Shown here: positions 23,138 to 33,813 of the stretch, in pieces | How positions within the stretch are numbered: position 1 is the first letter of the stretch | Layout of the letters: every line of letters begins with the position of its first letter | Source of the DNA: Platanthera guangdongensis | Taxonomy: Eukaryota; Streptophyta; Magnoliopsida; Asparagales; Orchidaceae | Reading direction: 5' to 3' | Length of the DNA stretch: 64,000 bases | Assembly (NCBI GenBank): GCA_039583875.1 | Contig: CM077165.1 | Location: forward strand, 71,350,757 to 71,414,756 | Translations under genes and position numbers: made by a program | Notes under the pieces: model-generated | The model's input: only the letters and a program-made list of their open reading frames with translations | The model's database searches: none | Told to the model about the DNA's origin: nothing

Positions 23138-24484
23138 ATGACCGGAGGACAAGGATCCGACAGGCAGAACTCGCCGCCCCCTCCGCCTCTCGCAACAGTG
23201 GGAATGTTTGAAGACTTCAAGAATGAGGTACTGGACCTCGTCAAGATCACACTCGGCGTGCGGGCCGAGTGCTCGACTCCAGCAGCCCAGATCGCGGGCG
23301 CCCCCTCTTTGGGCGAGGACGCCCCTGGCCGGCGAGCTGGAAAGGAAGTGGCCGAGGAAGGCCGAGGGGGCGAGCTCTCGGGACGCGAGCTTTTCCCCGG
23401 CTCGGCAAGCCGGGGCAGGTTCGCGAGCTGGGACCGCGAGATTCGCCGGCTCGCCCAGTGGGGGGAGGCAGTCCATTCAGCGAGCTGGTCTCCTCAGCAC
23501 CAGTGCCAGAAGTGTTCAGGGAGCCCGAGATGTCCTACTACACCGGGAAGGGAGTCCCGGTCCAGCACGTCCAATGGTTCGAGGACGTGGTCTCCATCCG
23601 TCAGGTGTCAGACGGATTCAAGTGTCGTCTCTTCGCCATCACCCTCCGAGAGAAGGCAAGGGAGTGGTTCCACCAGCTCCCGGCTAGCTCCATCTACTAT
23701 TTCGAGGACCTGCGCCGAGGATTCATGCTGAGATTCACTACTTCGAAGAAGAGGAAGAAGGAGTCTGAGTCCTTGTTCCACATTAAGCAAGGAGTGAACG
23801 AGACGTTGGGGAGCTATGTGGATCGATTCCAGGAGGAGGTTACCCAGGTCCAGGAGATGTCGGGCCATAGTCTGATGATGGCCTTCACCCTGGGCCTGTA
23901 GCAGGGGTTCTTCCGAATGGAGCTGAAGAGAGTTCCCCCTCTCTCCTATGAGGAGTTGATGGAGAGGGCGGATAGATAAGTCGACGGGGAGGCGTCGAAT
24001 CCGGAGTTCGCAAGGAAGCTAGCCAGGTGGGCCACCGAGGAAGAGAAGGAGTCGAAGGGAGGAAGAGCGCAGGAGGAGAGAAGAGGGGAGCCCGGGCAGA
24101 GGGAGCAGAGGCAGCTCTAAGGACAGCAGCCGGGGTGGGGGCATCAGGAGCCCGACCGTCGGCTGGGTTGGAGACCATAGTGGCAGGGGCAGGGGCCACA
24201 GAGAGGGTACTTCGGAAGGGGTCACTATCAGGGGAGGAAGGACCAGTTCCACCCACCGGGCTGGAGGCAGGGTCACCGGCCCCGGCTCCCCGATCAGGAG
24301 GAAGCCATGGCCATAGCATTGGGAGCGAGGAGGGGAATCATGAGGAGAAGGAGAAGAGAGTTTAGGGTGGAGCTGCCCTACTATGACTTCCATCAGGAAG
24401 AGGGGCACGCAACAGCCACGTGCCCGGAATTCTTGGAGATGAGAGGGAATAGGGGGCGGCAGCAGCAGCAGCAGGAGGCGCGGT
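23138..24484 (+). pseudogene. gag: Tat gag with frameshift and stops
   Basis: ATG at 23138 opens an N-terminal region in one frame. By about 23440 the coding frame has changed to that of the capsid core (SPFSELVSSAP, YTGKGVPVQHVQWFEDVVS, REKAREWFHQLPASSI, SYVDRFQEEV) up to TAG at 23899, after which the same frame goes on with RMELKRVPP. The zinc-binding C terminus near 24380-24430 reads YYDFHQEEGHATATC, where the Tat family usually has Cys as first ligand, so that ligand seems to be Tyr here. The second Tat copy at 36040-37100 shows the same capsid core, which confirms the assignment. Confidence 0.82.
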
Positions 24485-24489
24485 AGGAA

Positions 24490-27400
24490 GTGAGGATCGA
24501 GGAGGTCCTGCCTCGGGCAGAGGAGGATCGCTGCGAGGACCGGGTTGATGTCAGGACCCGAGGAGGGATCGGAGTGATCCACGGGGGAGTAGGGATAGAG
24601 GCTTCCCGCAAGGCAAGCCTCCACACCATGTACCGGCGGAGCGTCGCCTCTACATCCCAAACCCCGCCGCCGGAGGAGAGGATCACCTTCTCTAGAAGTG
24701 ATATGCCCGACCACGAGGATCCGTTCTGTGATGCGCTGGTCATCAAGGCCGCCATCGAGAATTTCACTGTCTCTCGGATCCTCGTGGACAATGGGAGCTC
24801 CGTGAACGTCGTCTTCAAAAAGGCGTTTGACGCGATGCAGGGGGAGGCTAAGAGGGTGTTGGCCTCGGATGGGCCCTTGTTCGGGTTCTCGGGAGAGAGG
24901 AAGGAAGTAGAGGGAGGAGTCGGCCTCCATGTCACCATGGGGGGGCAGTCCCGAAACTGCAAGTTCGTCATCGTGGACGCCCCCAGCAGCTACAGCGCAA
25001 TCTTCGGGAGGCCCCTGATCAGCGCCTTCCGCTGCGTCCCCTCATCATTCCACCAGTGCTTGAAGTTCAACATTGAGGGGGTGCAGGTCAGGGTTAGGGG
25101 GGACCCAAAGGTGGCGCGGGAATGCTATGTCACTGCGGTGAACACCATCTCTTGGCAAGAGGGAGCCGAGGAGATGGGGCGGAGGATGGAGGAAGTCGAG
25201 CAGGAAGCAGGAGGGGAGGAGCTGGGGGTGAAGGACTGCGCAGAGAAGGCGGTAGGAGGAGATCTGGAGGAGGTGGCCGAATTAAGGGCCGTGGGAGGAG
25301 AGATGGAGGAAGAGGTCCCCGTTCTGGAGGGAGGGGACGCCGAAGGGTGGGGGGAGCGGTCCAGGCTGGAGGCGGCAGAAGAAGTGGTGGAGCTGGAGGT
25401 GCTCACCCGGGGAGGAAGGATGGAGAGGATCCGCGTCAGCGGAGGGCTGACCCTGGAGGACCAGGGCAGGATGCTGGAGTGCATCCAGAAGAATGTGGAC
25501 ATCTTCGCCTGGAACGCCGCGGAGATGCCGGGGGTTGACGCGGATGTGCCCTGCCACCGCCTCAACTTGGACCCGGGGACACGCCCCGTTCAGCAGAAAA
25601 AGTGATCCACGGCGGACAAGCTGGCGGAACCCATCAGGGAGGAGGTGGTGAAGCTTCTCAAAGCTGGCTTCGTGTCCGAAATTCAGTACCCCGGCTGGGT
25701 CTCCAACGTTGTGATGGTCAAAAAAGGAGACGGCCGCTGGCGATTGTGTATCGATTTTTCCCTTCTTAATAAAGCTTGTCCTAAGGACTATTATCCTTTG
25801 CCTCGGATCGACGCGCTGGTTGACTCAGCAGTCGGCTTTTCTATAATTAGTTTTTTAGATGCCTTTTCAGGTTACCATCAGATCAGGATGCACCCCCCGG
25901 ACATCAAGGATGTCTCATTCATCACAGGGGACGGCTGCTACTGCTACAAGATGATGCCATTCGGGCTGAAGAACGTCGGGGCCACCTACCAAAAAATGAT
26001 GGACCGGGTCTTCAAGGAGCAAAGGGGGAGGAACTTGGAGGTGTACGTGGACGAACTCATGATCAAAAGCCGAGATGTGGACTCCCACCTCCGGGACTTG
26101 GAAGAGACCTTCGCCAACCTACGCAGGTACAAGATGTGGCTGAATCCCCTCAAGTGTGTCTTTGGGGCCAGCCGGGGAAAGTTCCTGGGGCATATCCTCA
26201 CCCCCGCGGGGGTCGAGCCAAACCCAGACAAGGTCAAGGCTATATTGGAGCTAGGGTCCCCGCGGAATGCAAAGGAGGTCCAGCGGTTGACAGGGAAGCT
26301 AGCAGGGCTGAGTCGCTTCCTTTCTCGGGCAGGGGAGAAGTGCTCCCCCTTCTTCAAAACGCTGAGGGAAGGCAAGAGGTTCGAATGGACCAAGGAATGC
26401 GAGGAGGCGTTCCAGGCCCTCAAGGCGCAGTTGACACAGGCTCCGCTACTACAAGGGCCGAAGGAGGGTGAGGATTTGTTCTTATATCTTGGGGTCGGGG
26501 CAGAGGCCTTGAGCTCCGTCTTGGTGCGTGAAGAAGGGAAGAGGCAGCTCCCTATTTATTACGTCAGCCGGGTCCTGAGGAAGGCCGAGCTCCATTATCC
26601 GATCCTAGAGAAGCTCGCATTCGCACTAATCATCTCGACTCGGAGGCTACGACCTTACTTCCAGGCACACTCGATCCGAGTGGTGACTGACCATCCTCTC
26701 TGCAACATCTTCGAGGGGGTGGAGCATTCAGGCCGGCTAGCCAAGTGGTCGGTGGAGCTGAGCGAGTTCGATGTCTCCTTCATTCCGCGGCTCTCGATCA
26801 AAGCTCAGGCGAAGGCTGACTTCCTGGCTGACTACGTGGTAGAAGTAGCGGAGGAGGAGCTCACCCGCCCGACTCCTTGGAAGGTGAGGGTGGATGGAGC
26901 CTCAGGAAGGCATTCTCTTGGAGTAGGAGTGGTTCTGGAGAGCCCTCAAGGGACTCAGATTGAGCAGACGGTGGTGGTGCATTTTCCCATTACCAACAAC
27001 CAGGCCGAGTACGAAGCAGTGATAGCGGGGCTGCGCCTAGCCAAGGAATTGGGGGTGCTGGATGTGGAGGTCCTAACCGACTCCATGGTGGTGGCCTCCC
27101 AGATCAACGGGGAGTTCGAAGCAAGGGAGCCCGCTCTGAAGTTATACTTGGCCAAAGTGAAGGGGGTCATAGGGACCTTCCAGACCTTCTCCATCCGACA
27201 CGTGCCAAGGGGAGAGAATGACCATGCCGACCAGCTAGCAAAGCATGGCCCCCGGGTGGGGGGCACCATCACCGACCTGTTCCGCCCCTCCATCGAAGAA
27301 GGGGAGCTCATGGAGATCGACCAGCAGCCTTCATGGATGGATCCAGTAGTAGTTTTCCTCTCCACGGGGGAATATCCGGAGGGAGTAGACAAGAAGAAAC

Positions 27401-28584
27401 TGAGGCACAAGTCCGCTTACTACCTCCTTAAAGACGGGCAGCTTTACAGGAAGACCCTCTACGGGATGCTGGCTCGCTGCGTAGCCGAGGGTGAGGCGCA
27501 AAGGATCTTAGAAGAAGTCCAATCTGGGGAATGCGGGAGTCATTCCGGGAGTCGGACCCTGAAGGGGAGGATAGTCAGGCAAGGGTATTTCTGGCCCACC
27601 CTGGGCCGAGACGCCGCGGAGTTCTCAAGGAGATGTCATAAGTGCCAGCTATTTGCCCCCCTCCAGCTACAGCCGGCCCAACAGCTCAAGAGTATCACAG
27701 CCCCCTGGCCCTTTGCAATCTGGGGAATGGATTTGGTCGGACCGTTCCCCCAGGCCAGCGGTCAGAGAAGGTTCCTCCTAGTGATGATCGACTACTTCTC
27801 GAAGTGGATGGAGGTGAAGGCGTTGGCCAAGGTGACCTCCCAAGTGATCAGGAACTTCGTTTGGGGGGAGATCATCTGTCGTCATGGGCTGCCCCAGGCC
27901 ATCGTCACCGACAACGGACCCCAGTTCGCCAGCGCCGAGTTCACCAGCTTCTGCGAGCAGCTTGGAATCGACCTCAGGTTTGCCTCGGTCCATCACCCCA
28001 GGAGTAACGGGCAGGTGGAAGCCGCGAACAAGATCATCGTCAATCTCCTCAAGAAATAGGTGGAAAACTTGAGGGGAAGCTGGGTGGAGCAGCTCCCCGC
28101 AGTTCTTTGGGCCCTAAGAACCACCCCTAACACGGCCACGGGGGAGACCCCCTTCAAGCTCTCCCATGGGTGCGAGGCGGTGCTCCCCATAGAATTTGAA
28201 GTCCAAACACCGCGAGTCGGGGCAGCCAGGGAGGGCCGAGAGGAATGGCGAGCCGAGAACGAGGGGGAGCTGAGACTCTCCCTTGATATGGTGGAAGAGT
28301 TAAGGCACCTTTCGGCTGTCCGACGGGAGGAGGTCAAAAGGAGGATGGAAAAATACTTTGACAAGCATATCAGGGTCAAGCAGTTCGCGGAAGGAGACCT
28401 GGTGCTGAAGAAGGTGGACGCGGCAGGAAGGTCGGCATCCGTTGGAAAGCTTAACCCCGGCTGGGAGGGGCCATTCATTGTGAAGGAAGCTTTGAAGTCA
28501 GGGGGCTATCGGCTCCAAAATGTAGAGGGCGAGACCCTGAGTCTCACCTGGAGTGGAGACGACCTGAAGAGGTTTTTTCCTTAA
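24490..28584 (+). pseudogene. pol: Tat pol: protease, reverse transcriptase, two RNase H domains, integrase
   Basis: One frame of 1365 codons is cut by TGA at 25603 and TAG at 28057. The protease has ILVDNGSSVNVVF near 24780. The reverse transcriptase runs from KKGDGRWRLCIDFSLLNKACP (25700s) to an active site that reads YVDELMIKS at about 26044, where YVDD is expected. RNase H spans 26400-26800. A second RNase H follows at about 26880-27250 (VRVDGASGRHSLGVG, NNQAEYEAVIAGL, HADQLAKHG). Integrase has a zinc finger near 27550-27640 (CHKCQL), GMDLVGPFPQ near 27727, VTDNGPQF near 27906 and the conserved Glu in NGQVEAANK near 28012. Its C-terminal domain extends to 28582. The second RNase H places it in the Tat group. 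Confidence 0.92.
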
Positions 28585-28671
28585 GCACCTGTAAGCAACA
28601 TGATTTGGTATAATGAACTTCTTTTTCTCCCCCCCCCCCTAGAATTGCCATAGCCAGCTTGCACAGAGGAC
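28585..28671 (+). other. Short spacer after Tat pol with a C run
   Basis: It contains 11 consecutive C at 28629-28639. Nothing coding is seen. Confidence 0.6.
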
Positions 28672-29760
28672 TGGAACGAGTTTGGACCCCGAGAAGATCC
28701 CGCTGCCAGGCTCCCACCTAGCTGGCAGGGCCGGAAGTCACTCGGTGTCATCCCTAGCCTCGAGAAGATCCCGCTGCCAGGCTCCCACCTAGCTGGCAGG
28801 GCCGGAAGTCACACGATGGAATGAGTCTGGACCCCGAGAAGATCCCGCTGCCAGGCTCCCACCTAGCTGGCAGGGCCGAAAGTCACTCGGTGTCATCCCT
28901 AGCCTCGAGAAGATCCCGCTGCCAGGCTCCCACCTAGCTGGCAGGGCCGGAAGTCACTCGATGGAATGAGTTTGGACCCCGAGAAGATCCCGCTGCCAGG
29001 CTCCCACCTAGCTGGAAGGGCCGGAAGTCACTCGGTGTCATCCCTAGCCTCGAGAAGATCCCGCTGCCAGGCTCCCACCTAGCTGGCAGGGCCGGAAGTC
29101 ACTCGATGGAATGAGTCTGGACCCCGAGAAGATCCCGCTGCCAGGCTCCCACCTAGCTGGCAGGGCCGGAAGTCACTCGGTGTCATCACTAGCCTCGAGA
29201 AGATCCCGCTGCCAGCTCCCACCTAGTTGGCAGGGCCGGAAGTCACTCGATGGAATGAGTTTGGACCCCGAGAAGATCCCGTTGCCAGGCTCCCACCTAG
29301 CTGGCAGGGCCGGAAGTCACTCGGTGTCATCCCTAGCCTCGAGAAGATCCCGCTGACAGGCTCCCACCTAGCTGGCAGGGCCGGAAGTCACTCGATGGAA
29401 TGAGTTTGGACCCCGAGAAGATCCCGCTGCCAGGCTCCCACCTAGCTGGCAGGGACGGAAGTCACTCGGTGTCATCCCTAGCCTCGAGAAGATCCCGCTG
29501 CCAGGCTCCCACCTAGCTGGCAGGGCCGGAAGTCACTCGATGGAATGAGTCTCGACCCCGAGAAGATCCTGCTGCCAGGCTCCCACCTAGCTGGCAGGGC
29601 CGGAAGTCACTCGGTGTCATCCCTAGCCTCGAGAAGATCCCGCTGCCAGGCTCCCACCTAGCTGGCAGGTCCGGAAGTCACTCGATGGCAATAACTTACA
29701 ACCCAGAACAAATCACGCTCCCGGACTCCCACCTAACCGGCGAGGCCGGGAACAACTCAA
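28672..29760. repeat. 72-bp tandem array between Tat pol and the antisense genes
   Basis: About 14 monomers of 72-73 bp alternate between two types (one with GAATGAGTTTGGACCCCGAG, one with CATCCCTAGCCTCGAG), giving a 145-bp dimer. Each monomer holds the inverted repeat CTGCCAG-gctcccacctag-CTGGCAG. A degenerate last unit is at about 29700-29760. It lies exactly where + strand pol and the minus-strand genes converge. Confidence 0.92.
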
Positions 29761-30165
29761 ACGATGTTAACAACAGGTTGAAATCACAAAAATTAATCAA
29801 AAAGGGGGGGTCTAACATAGCCCCCCCCAGCCCCAGGAAAGGCGACCGAGTGGAGGCGAGGACCTGGGCGAGATTCCGCAAGAAATCAGACAATACGGCC
29901 AAGGGGTGAGCCGGCTCGCCTCGCTTGGCGGGCGAGCAACCCCCTCTTCCGGGGCCGGGCCGCCGGGGCAGGTCGCGTTCCACGGCAATAGCGAATATGC
30001 AAGTAAGGCAGGCGAGAAGAGCATTTATAAAAGCAATAATAGAAGAAAAATCAGTCTTGGCACAGCCCGCGCAAGCGTCTCAAAACAGCTAAACGTGCAT
30101 AATATATACATCTAAATAATAAATGTCAAAAGGCAGGGGAGACGCGAGATCCAGGGCGAGAAGTC
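29761..30165. other. Spacer at the 3' end of the antisense genes
   Basis: About 400 bases with a G/C homopolymer stretch (near 29800-29830) and a more AT-rich end (30010-30120). No coding sequence is recognised. A poly(A) site for antisense gene A would fall here. Confidence 0.5.
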
Positions 30166-32080
30166 CTAAAGGGGCTGGAAGGCTTTGTCCCCAGGGTCCG
30201 GCACGGGGAGAAATAGCGCCGGCACCACGTCTTCCGCCGAGAGTCCCGTCGCCTCGCTCGTAAGGAGATCCGCGCGTCGCAGCATTTGCATCGTATACTT
30301 CGCGGCGCTGGCGGCATTCTTCTGCATCAGCACTTCCAAGTCGTAGTCGGAATGGTGCTCGAGCGGACAGACCCTGCTGTCTGGAGGAGGGACAGCGGCG
30401 GCGGCCTCCAGCTCGCGTACCCGCGCCTCCAACGCCGCTTTGTCTTGACCGAGGGTGGCAATCTCGGCACCCATCCGGCTCGCCGTCGCCGCATCCTGAG
30501 GAAAGGAAGGAGGAGAATTGTGAGCTGTATTCGCAAGAAGGGGCGGTAGTTCAGGGCGAGTACGTACCACCCCGCCCAGGTACTGCGCGAGGGTCTCCTC
30601 TGCCGCGTCGGCCCGCCTCCTCTGAAGGTTTGCGTCCTCCTGAGCGAGCTTCTGGGCCTCCTCCCTCTCGTCCGCCAGCTTCTTCAGGGAGGTGGCGTTC
30701 CGCTCCAGCTGAGTGCAGCGCCGCCCTACCATGTGAGCTAGCTCCAGGCCGCGTATCTGGGCCCGCGCGCTTTCGTGAACCAATACTCGCGTCGCCTCTT
30801 TGTCGTAGATAGCGGCGTCTTCTCGCGAATACAGGCCGAACGAGAAGTTGTAGGCCTCCCCGCTGATGGTGTCCTGCTCCATCCAGCTCGGCAGTAATGT
30901 CGAGATCGCGGCGCGATTCGACTCCTTGTCCCATGAAAGGAGCGGCGCGCCGAGCTCATCCAGATACCTCTCGCCGTAGCCGAAGTTGCGGTGACCCCTC
31001 GGCACCGGCTTCACGGCAGCTTGAGACCCGTCCGGCGGCGCGGAGGTGCCCGCCGCCTCGCCCGGGGAGTTACTGGTCGAAGCAACCAACGGGGGCGAAG
31101 GGCCCTCGGCCGGTAGGACCGCAGGGGCCTTTCCCTTCCTTTGGCTCGCGGTGGATTGCTGATCCGCGGTCTTCGCCACCTTCGGCGGAGGGGCGGGCTG
31201 TCCGCCACCCGGCCGCTTCTTGGCCGGGACTGACGGGATGTCGCGCTGAGCGGCATCCGTAGCTTGAGCTCGGCAAGAACCCCAGAGGGGATCCTGGCGC
31301 TCTCATAAGGGGGTGAAGAGGGATGTCGCGTTCACCTGCAAAGAAGGAGGGGTGAGATGAAGGAAAAATGGGAAGGTAAGGCATAACAGCGGCGAGTGGA
31401 AAACCTCCCCCTGGCGGGATGATGGCGAGGTCGTCAAGATGGCGGCGCAGGTACGCGACCTCAAAATTCATCCCGGCAAAGAACGCGCACAAGTCGGCTT
31501 CATGACCGCCTAGGCTGGGCGGCCGGTAGCTCGCCTCGCTAAGCTGCACCGGCGAGAAGGGGACGTTGCCGAAGTCCCCTTTGATGAACAGGAACTTCTT
31601 GAGCCAATTGTGGCTCTTGTTGACTGTCTCCCGCACCTTGAGATGGGCGCTGGAGAAGTAGGCGGTCCCGTCCCGATTCGCCCGGAAGGAGAACAGCTTC
31701 CGAAAAACGGCGAGGCTGAACTCCACTCGCTCCTCTCGCAGGAAGCAGGCGAACCCCACCATGACGGCTATGGAGTTCGGGGTCATCTGACCCAGGATGA
31801 CCCCGAAGTATTTCAGTACCTGGCGCACCTCGGGCCACAGGGGAAGTCGCAGGCCCACCTCAAAGTGAGCTAGCGGTATGGCGAGCTCATCCCTGGACAA
31901 GTCGTTGATCTTTTCCCCATCCCCGGGCCGTCTCGCAGAAAAGCTCGGCGGCACGTGGTCGCTAAGAGCATCCAGGTACTCGCGCTCAGAGATGACAGCG
32001 CGAGGAAAATCGTGCTCTGAGAAAGTCCAAGCGCACTTACTTCGTCCGTCCGCATCGCCGCCGCCTCCGCCCATGCCCAT
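30166..32080 (-). CDS. Antisense gene A of the Tat element (plant gypsy-type extra ORF, spliced model)
   Basis: The minus-strand ATG at 32080 lies about 118 bases after a TATAAATA box. My splice model has exons 32080-31336, 31262-30568 and 30495-30166, with introns of 73 and 72 nt. The first has donor CAG|GTGAAC and a weak acceptor ending AAG. The second is GTACGT...CTCAG. Phases match, giving about 589 residues. The N-terminal 230 residues (WTFSEHDFPRAVISEREYLD, LKYFGVILGQMTPNSI, SHNWLKKFLFIKGDFGNVPF) resemble the protein family often labelled putative gypsy-type transposon in plants. The middle is basic and Pro-rich (PAKKRPGGGQPAPPPK) and the C-terminal half is a long coiled coil. Extra antisense ORFs are known in Tat elements, but their function is unknown. 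The first intron is the weak point; a frameshift mutation is the alternative. Confidence 0.65.
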
Positions 32081-32197
32081 CAGATCGCCGCCGAACGTGC
32101 GAGATAGATCCAGAAGGCGAGCGCGAGCCGCACTTCGCGGGAAAGAGGAAGCGAGAGGACGTTTGGAATCGGTAAGGAAATAAGAGCCGGCAAGGCC

Positions 32198-32205
32198 TAT
32201 TTATA
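32198..32205 (-). promoter_or_regulatory. TATA box upstream of antisense gene A
   Basis: The minus strand reads CCCTATAAATAGGCC. It is the same core as in the LTR promoters and is placed 118 bases before the ATG of gene A. Confidence 0.6.
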
Positions 32206-32649
32206 GGGAAAGAGAAAGGGCGCGAAACTTCCCGCCGAAAGAGGGGGTGCAGATAGCAAAAAATCAGCACGACGATTCGACTTCCCCGCGCGCGACCGCA
32301 CCCCAAAGGCCGATCCGGCGCGGGTCTCGCCCGGCCGCCTCCGCGGAAGACCTGAGCGGGCGAGTCTCGACCCGCACCCGCACGGGGTTCCGCGCGAGAC
32401 GAGAGACTCCCGTCTAGCGAGCTCCTCGGCTCGCCCTCGCCCCGATCAGCGCGAGAGGAAGAACGGACCTTTCCCTTAACCCGACCATAGAAAGCAATAG
32501 AAACAACATGATATTTTCAATGAGCCTCAGCAGTAACAAGTTATGCCCATAGGCAGGCAAAAAGAGTCGCAAGTGGTTACAAATACAAGATAACTTGAAA
32601 AATAACAGCAATCCCGCGGTATCCCGCGAGCGGGAAGCAGAATGCTGGA
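32206..32649 (-). other. Region between antisense genes A and B
   Basis: About 440 GC-rich bases from the gene A promoter to the stop of gene B, with a more AT-rich patch at 32480-32620. No coding sequence is recognised. The promoter region of A and the 3' end of B would lie here. Confidence 0.5.
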
Positions 32650-33621
32650 TCAGTACTCGACCCACTTCCACATGTGCCGCCGCTTCGTTCCCGACCGCGG
32701 CGGCATGCGAGGGTCGTGGTAATCGCGAACCGCCACCAGCTCCCGCGCAGCCAGGCCGATCTGCTCTGTAGCGCTCCTGAGATGCCCCTCGGCTCGCGCA
32801 ATATGCACACCCGGTGAAGTGACATCGTCGTCTTCCGCTGCGCGCGGAGGTCCCTCCAAGGCCGCGAGCCGGGCCGCGGTCTCGGCCTTGTCTTCATCGA
32901 CCCTCTTCGCGAGCTCCTGGATCAACTGCGTGTGTTTCTGGAACAGCCGCGTCACCTGCCTCTTCATCCCCACCGCATCGGTCGGGTCGCCCAGGTAATC
33001 AGAGACACTATCCACGTCGGGCGGGGGCGAATACCCTTCGCTCGTCTCAGTTTCGGAGGAGGCCCTGTGATAGCCTACAAACGGGCAAGTTAGAAAGAGC
33101 GAACAAGGACAAAGCCAACGGTAAATATCAACTCACCAGGGGTTGGCACGTCTCTCGCACCGACGGATGGGCGAGAGGAGCCCGGCCGACCCTGAAAGGC
33201 TTCTCCCTCGAGGGACTCAAGAGATTTTCCCAGTCCGTGGGAAGCCGGCGGGCGGGGGGTTTCCGGAGGTGGGCGGTCCGGACCTGGGGAACTAGCGACC
33301 TTCTCAGGCGACAAGCGAGGGGGGCGATCCTCTCCCCCGTTCCCCACCTCTTCACGAGGAATCGCCTGCAAATCAAAAGGTCAGAGGTACAGCGATAATC
33401 CGCGGAAGGTCACGTACCCCAGGGACGACCTCAACAGCTGCCGCCGAGCTGGAGCCCGGACATTCACCCGCTAGAGACCGCCTAACTATCTTTCCCTTCG
33501 CCGGCCTAAAGAGAGGGCCGGGAGACCCACGCGCTAGCCAAGGGGCGGCCTCGAGTGCCTCCTCCTGAGTCTTCAGGCCCGCTGGCGCCAGTCGAGCTCG
33601 CACCTCTTCGCTGACCGGCAT
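32650..33621 (-). CDS. Antisense gene B of the Tat element (three exons, coiled-coil protein)
   Basis: The minus-strand ATG at 33621 follows a TATAAATA box by 67 bases. Exons are 33621-33418, 33365-33137 and 33074-32650. Introns are 52 and 62 nt, with donors GTACGT and GTGAGT and acceptors TTTGCAG and TTTGTAG. Both junctions keep phase (0 and 1), and the three segments, which lie in different raw frames, make one ORF of about 285 residues. The N-terminal half is Pro/Gly/Ser-rich and probably disordered. The C-terminal half is charged and helical (RLFQKHTQLIQELAKRVDED), probably coiled coil. I do not recognise a family. The conserved frame through two introns argues for a real gene, although 52 nt is short for a plant intron. 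Confidence 0.65.
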
Positions 33622-33687
33622 CAAGAGACCAGTCTGTTCAAGAAAAATGAGGGGATCTGGGGAGCCCCCCTCCTGGGCTCAGCGGTA

Positions 33688-33695
33688 TATTTATA
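33688..33695 (-). promoter_or_regulatory. TATA box upstream of antisense gene B
   Basis: The minus strand reads GGCTATAAATATACC. It is 67 bases before the gene B ATG and about 120 bases inside the internal region next to the 3' LTR. Confidence 0.6.
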
Positions 33696-33813
33696 GCCGG
33701 ACAGTGGGGGCCCACCAGAAGATTCCCTGCCAGCTCAGCACAAGCACTCGCCGACCACGCGGGTTGGATGATTCTTTCCGAGCTTGAATCAAGCTCAAAA
33801 AGAGCGGGGATTG

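Noticed and set aside
22207..23211. Several 80-160 codon ORFs on both strands in the Tat LTRs (also 33784-34699)
   Set aside because: GC-rich LTR sequence has few stops by chance. The ORFs overlap in several frames and end at the LTR limits.
23944..25605. Long minus-strand ORFs opposite Tat gag and protease (24019-24930, 25125-25565)
   Set aside because: They are shadows of the GC-rich coding strand. They cut across the protease domain and show no domain of their own.
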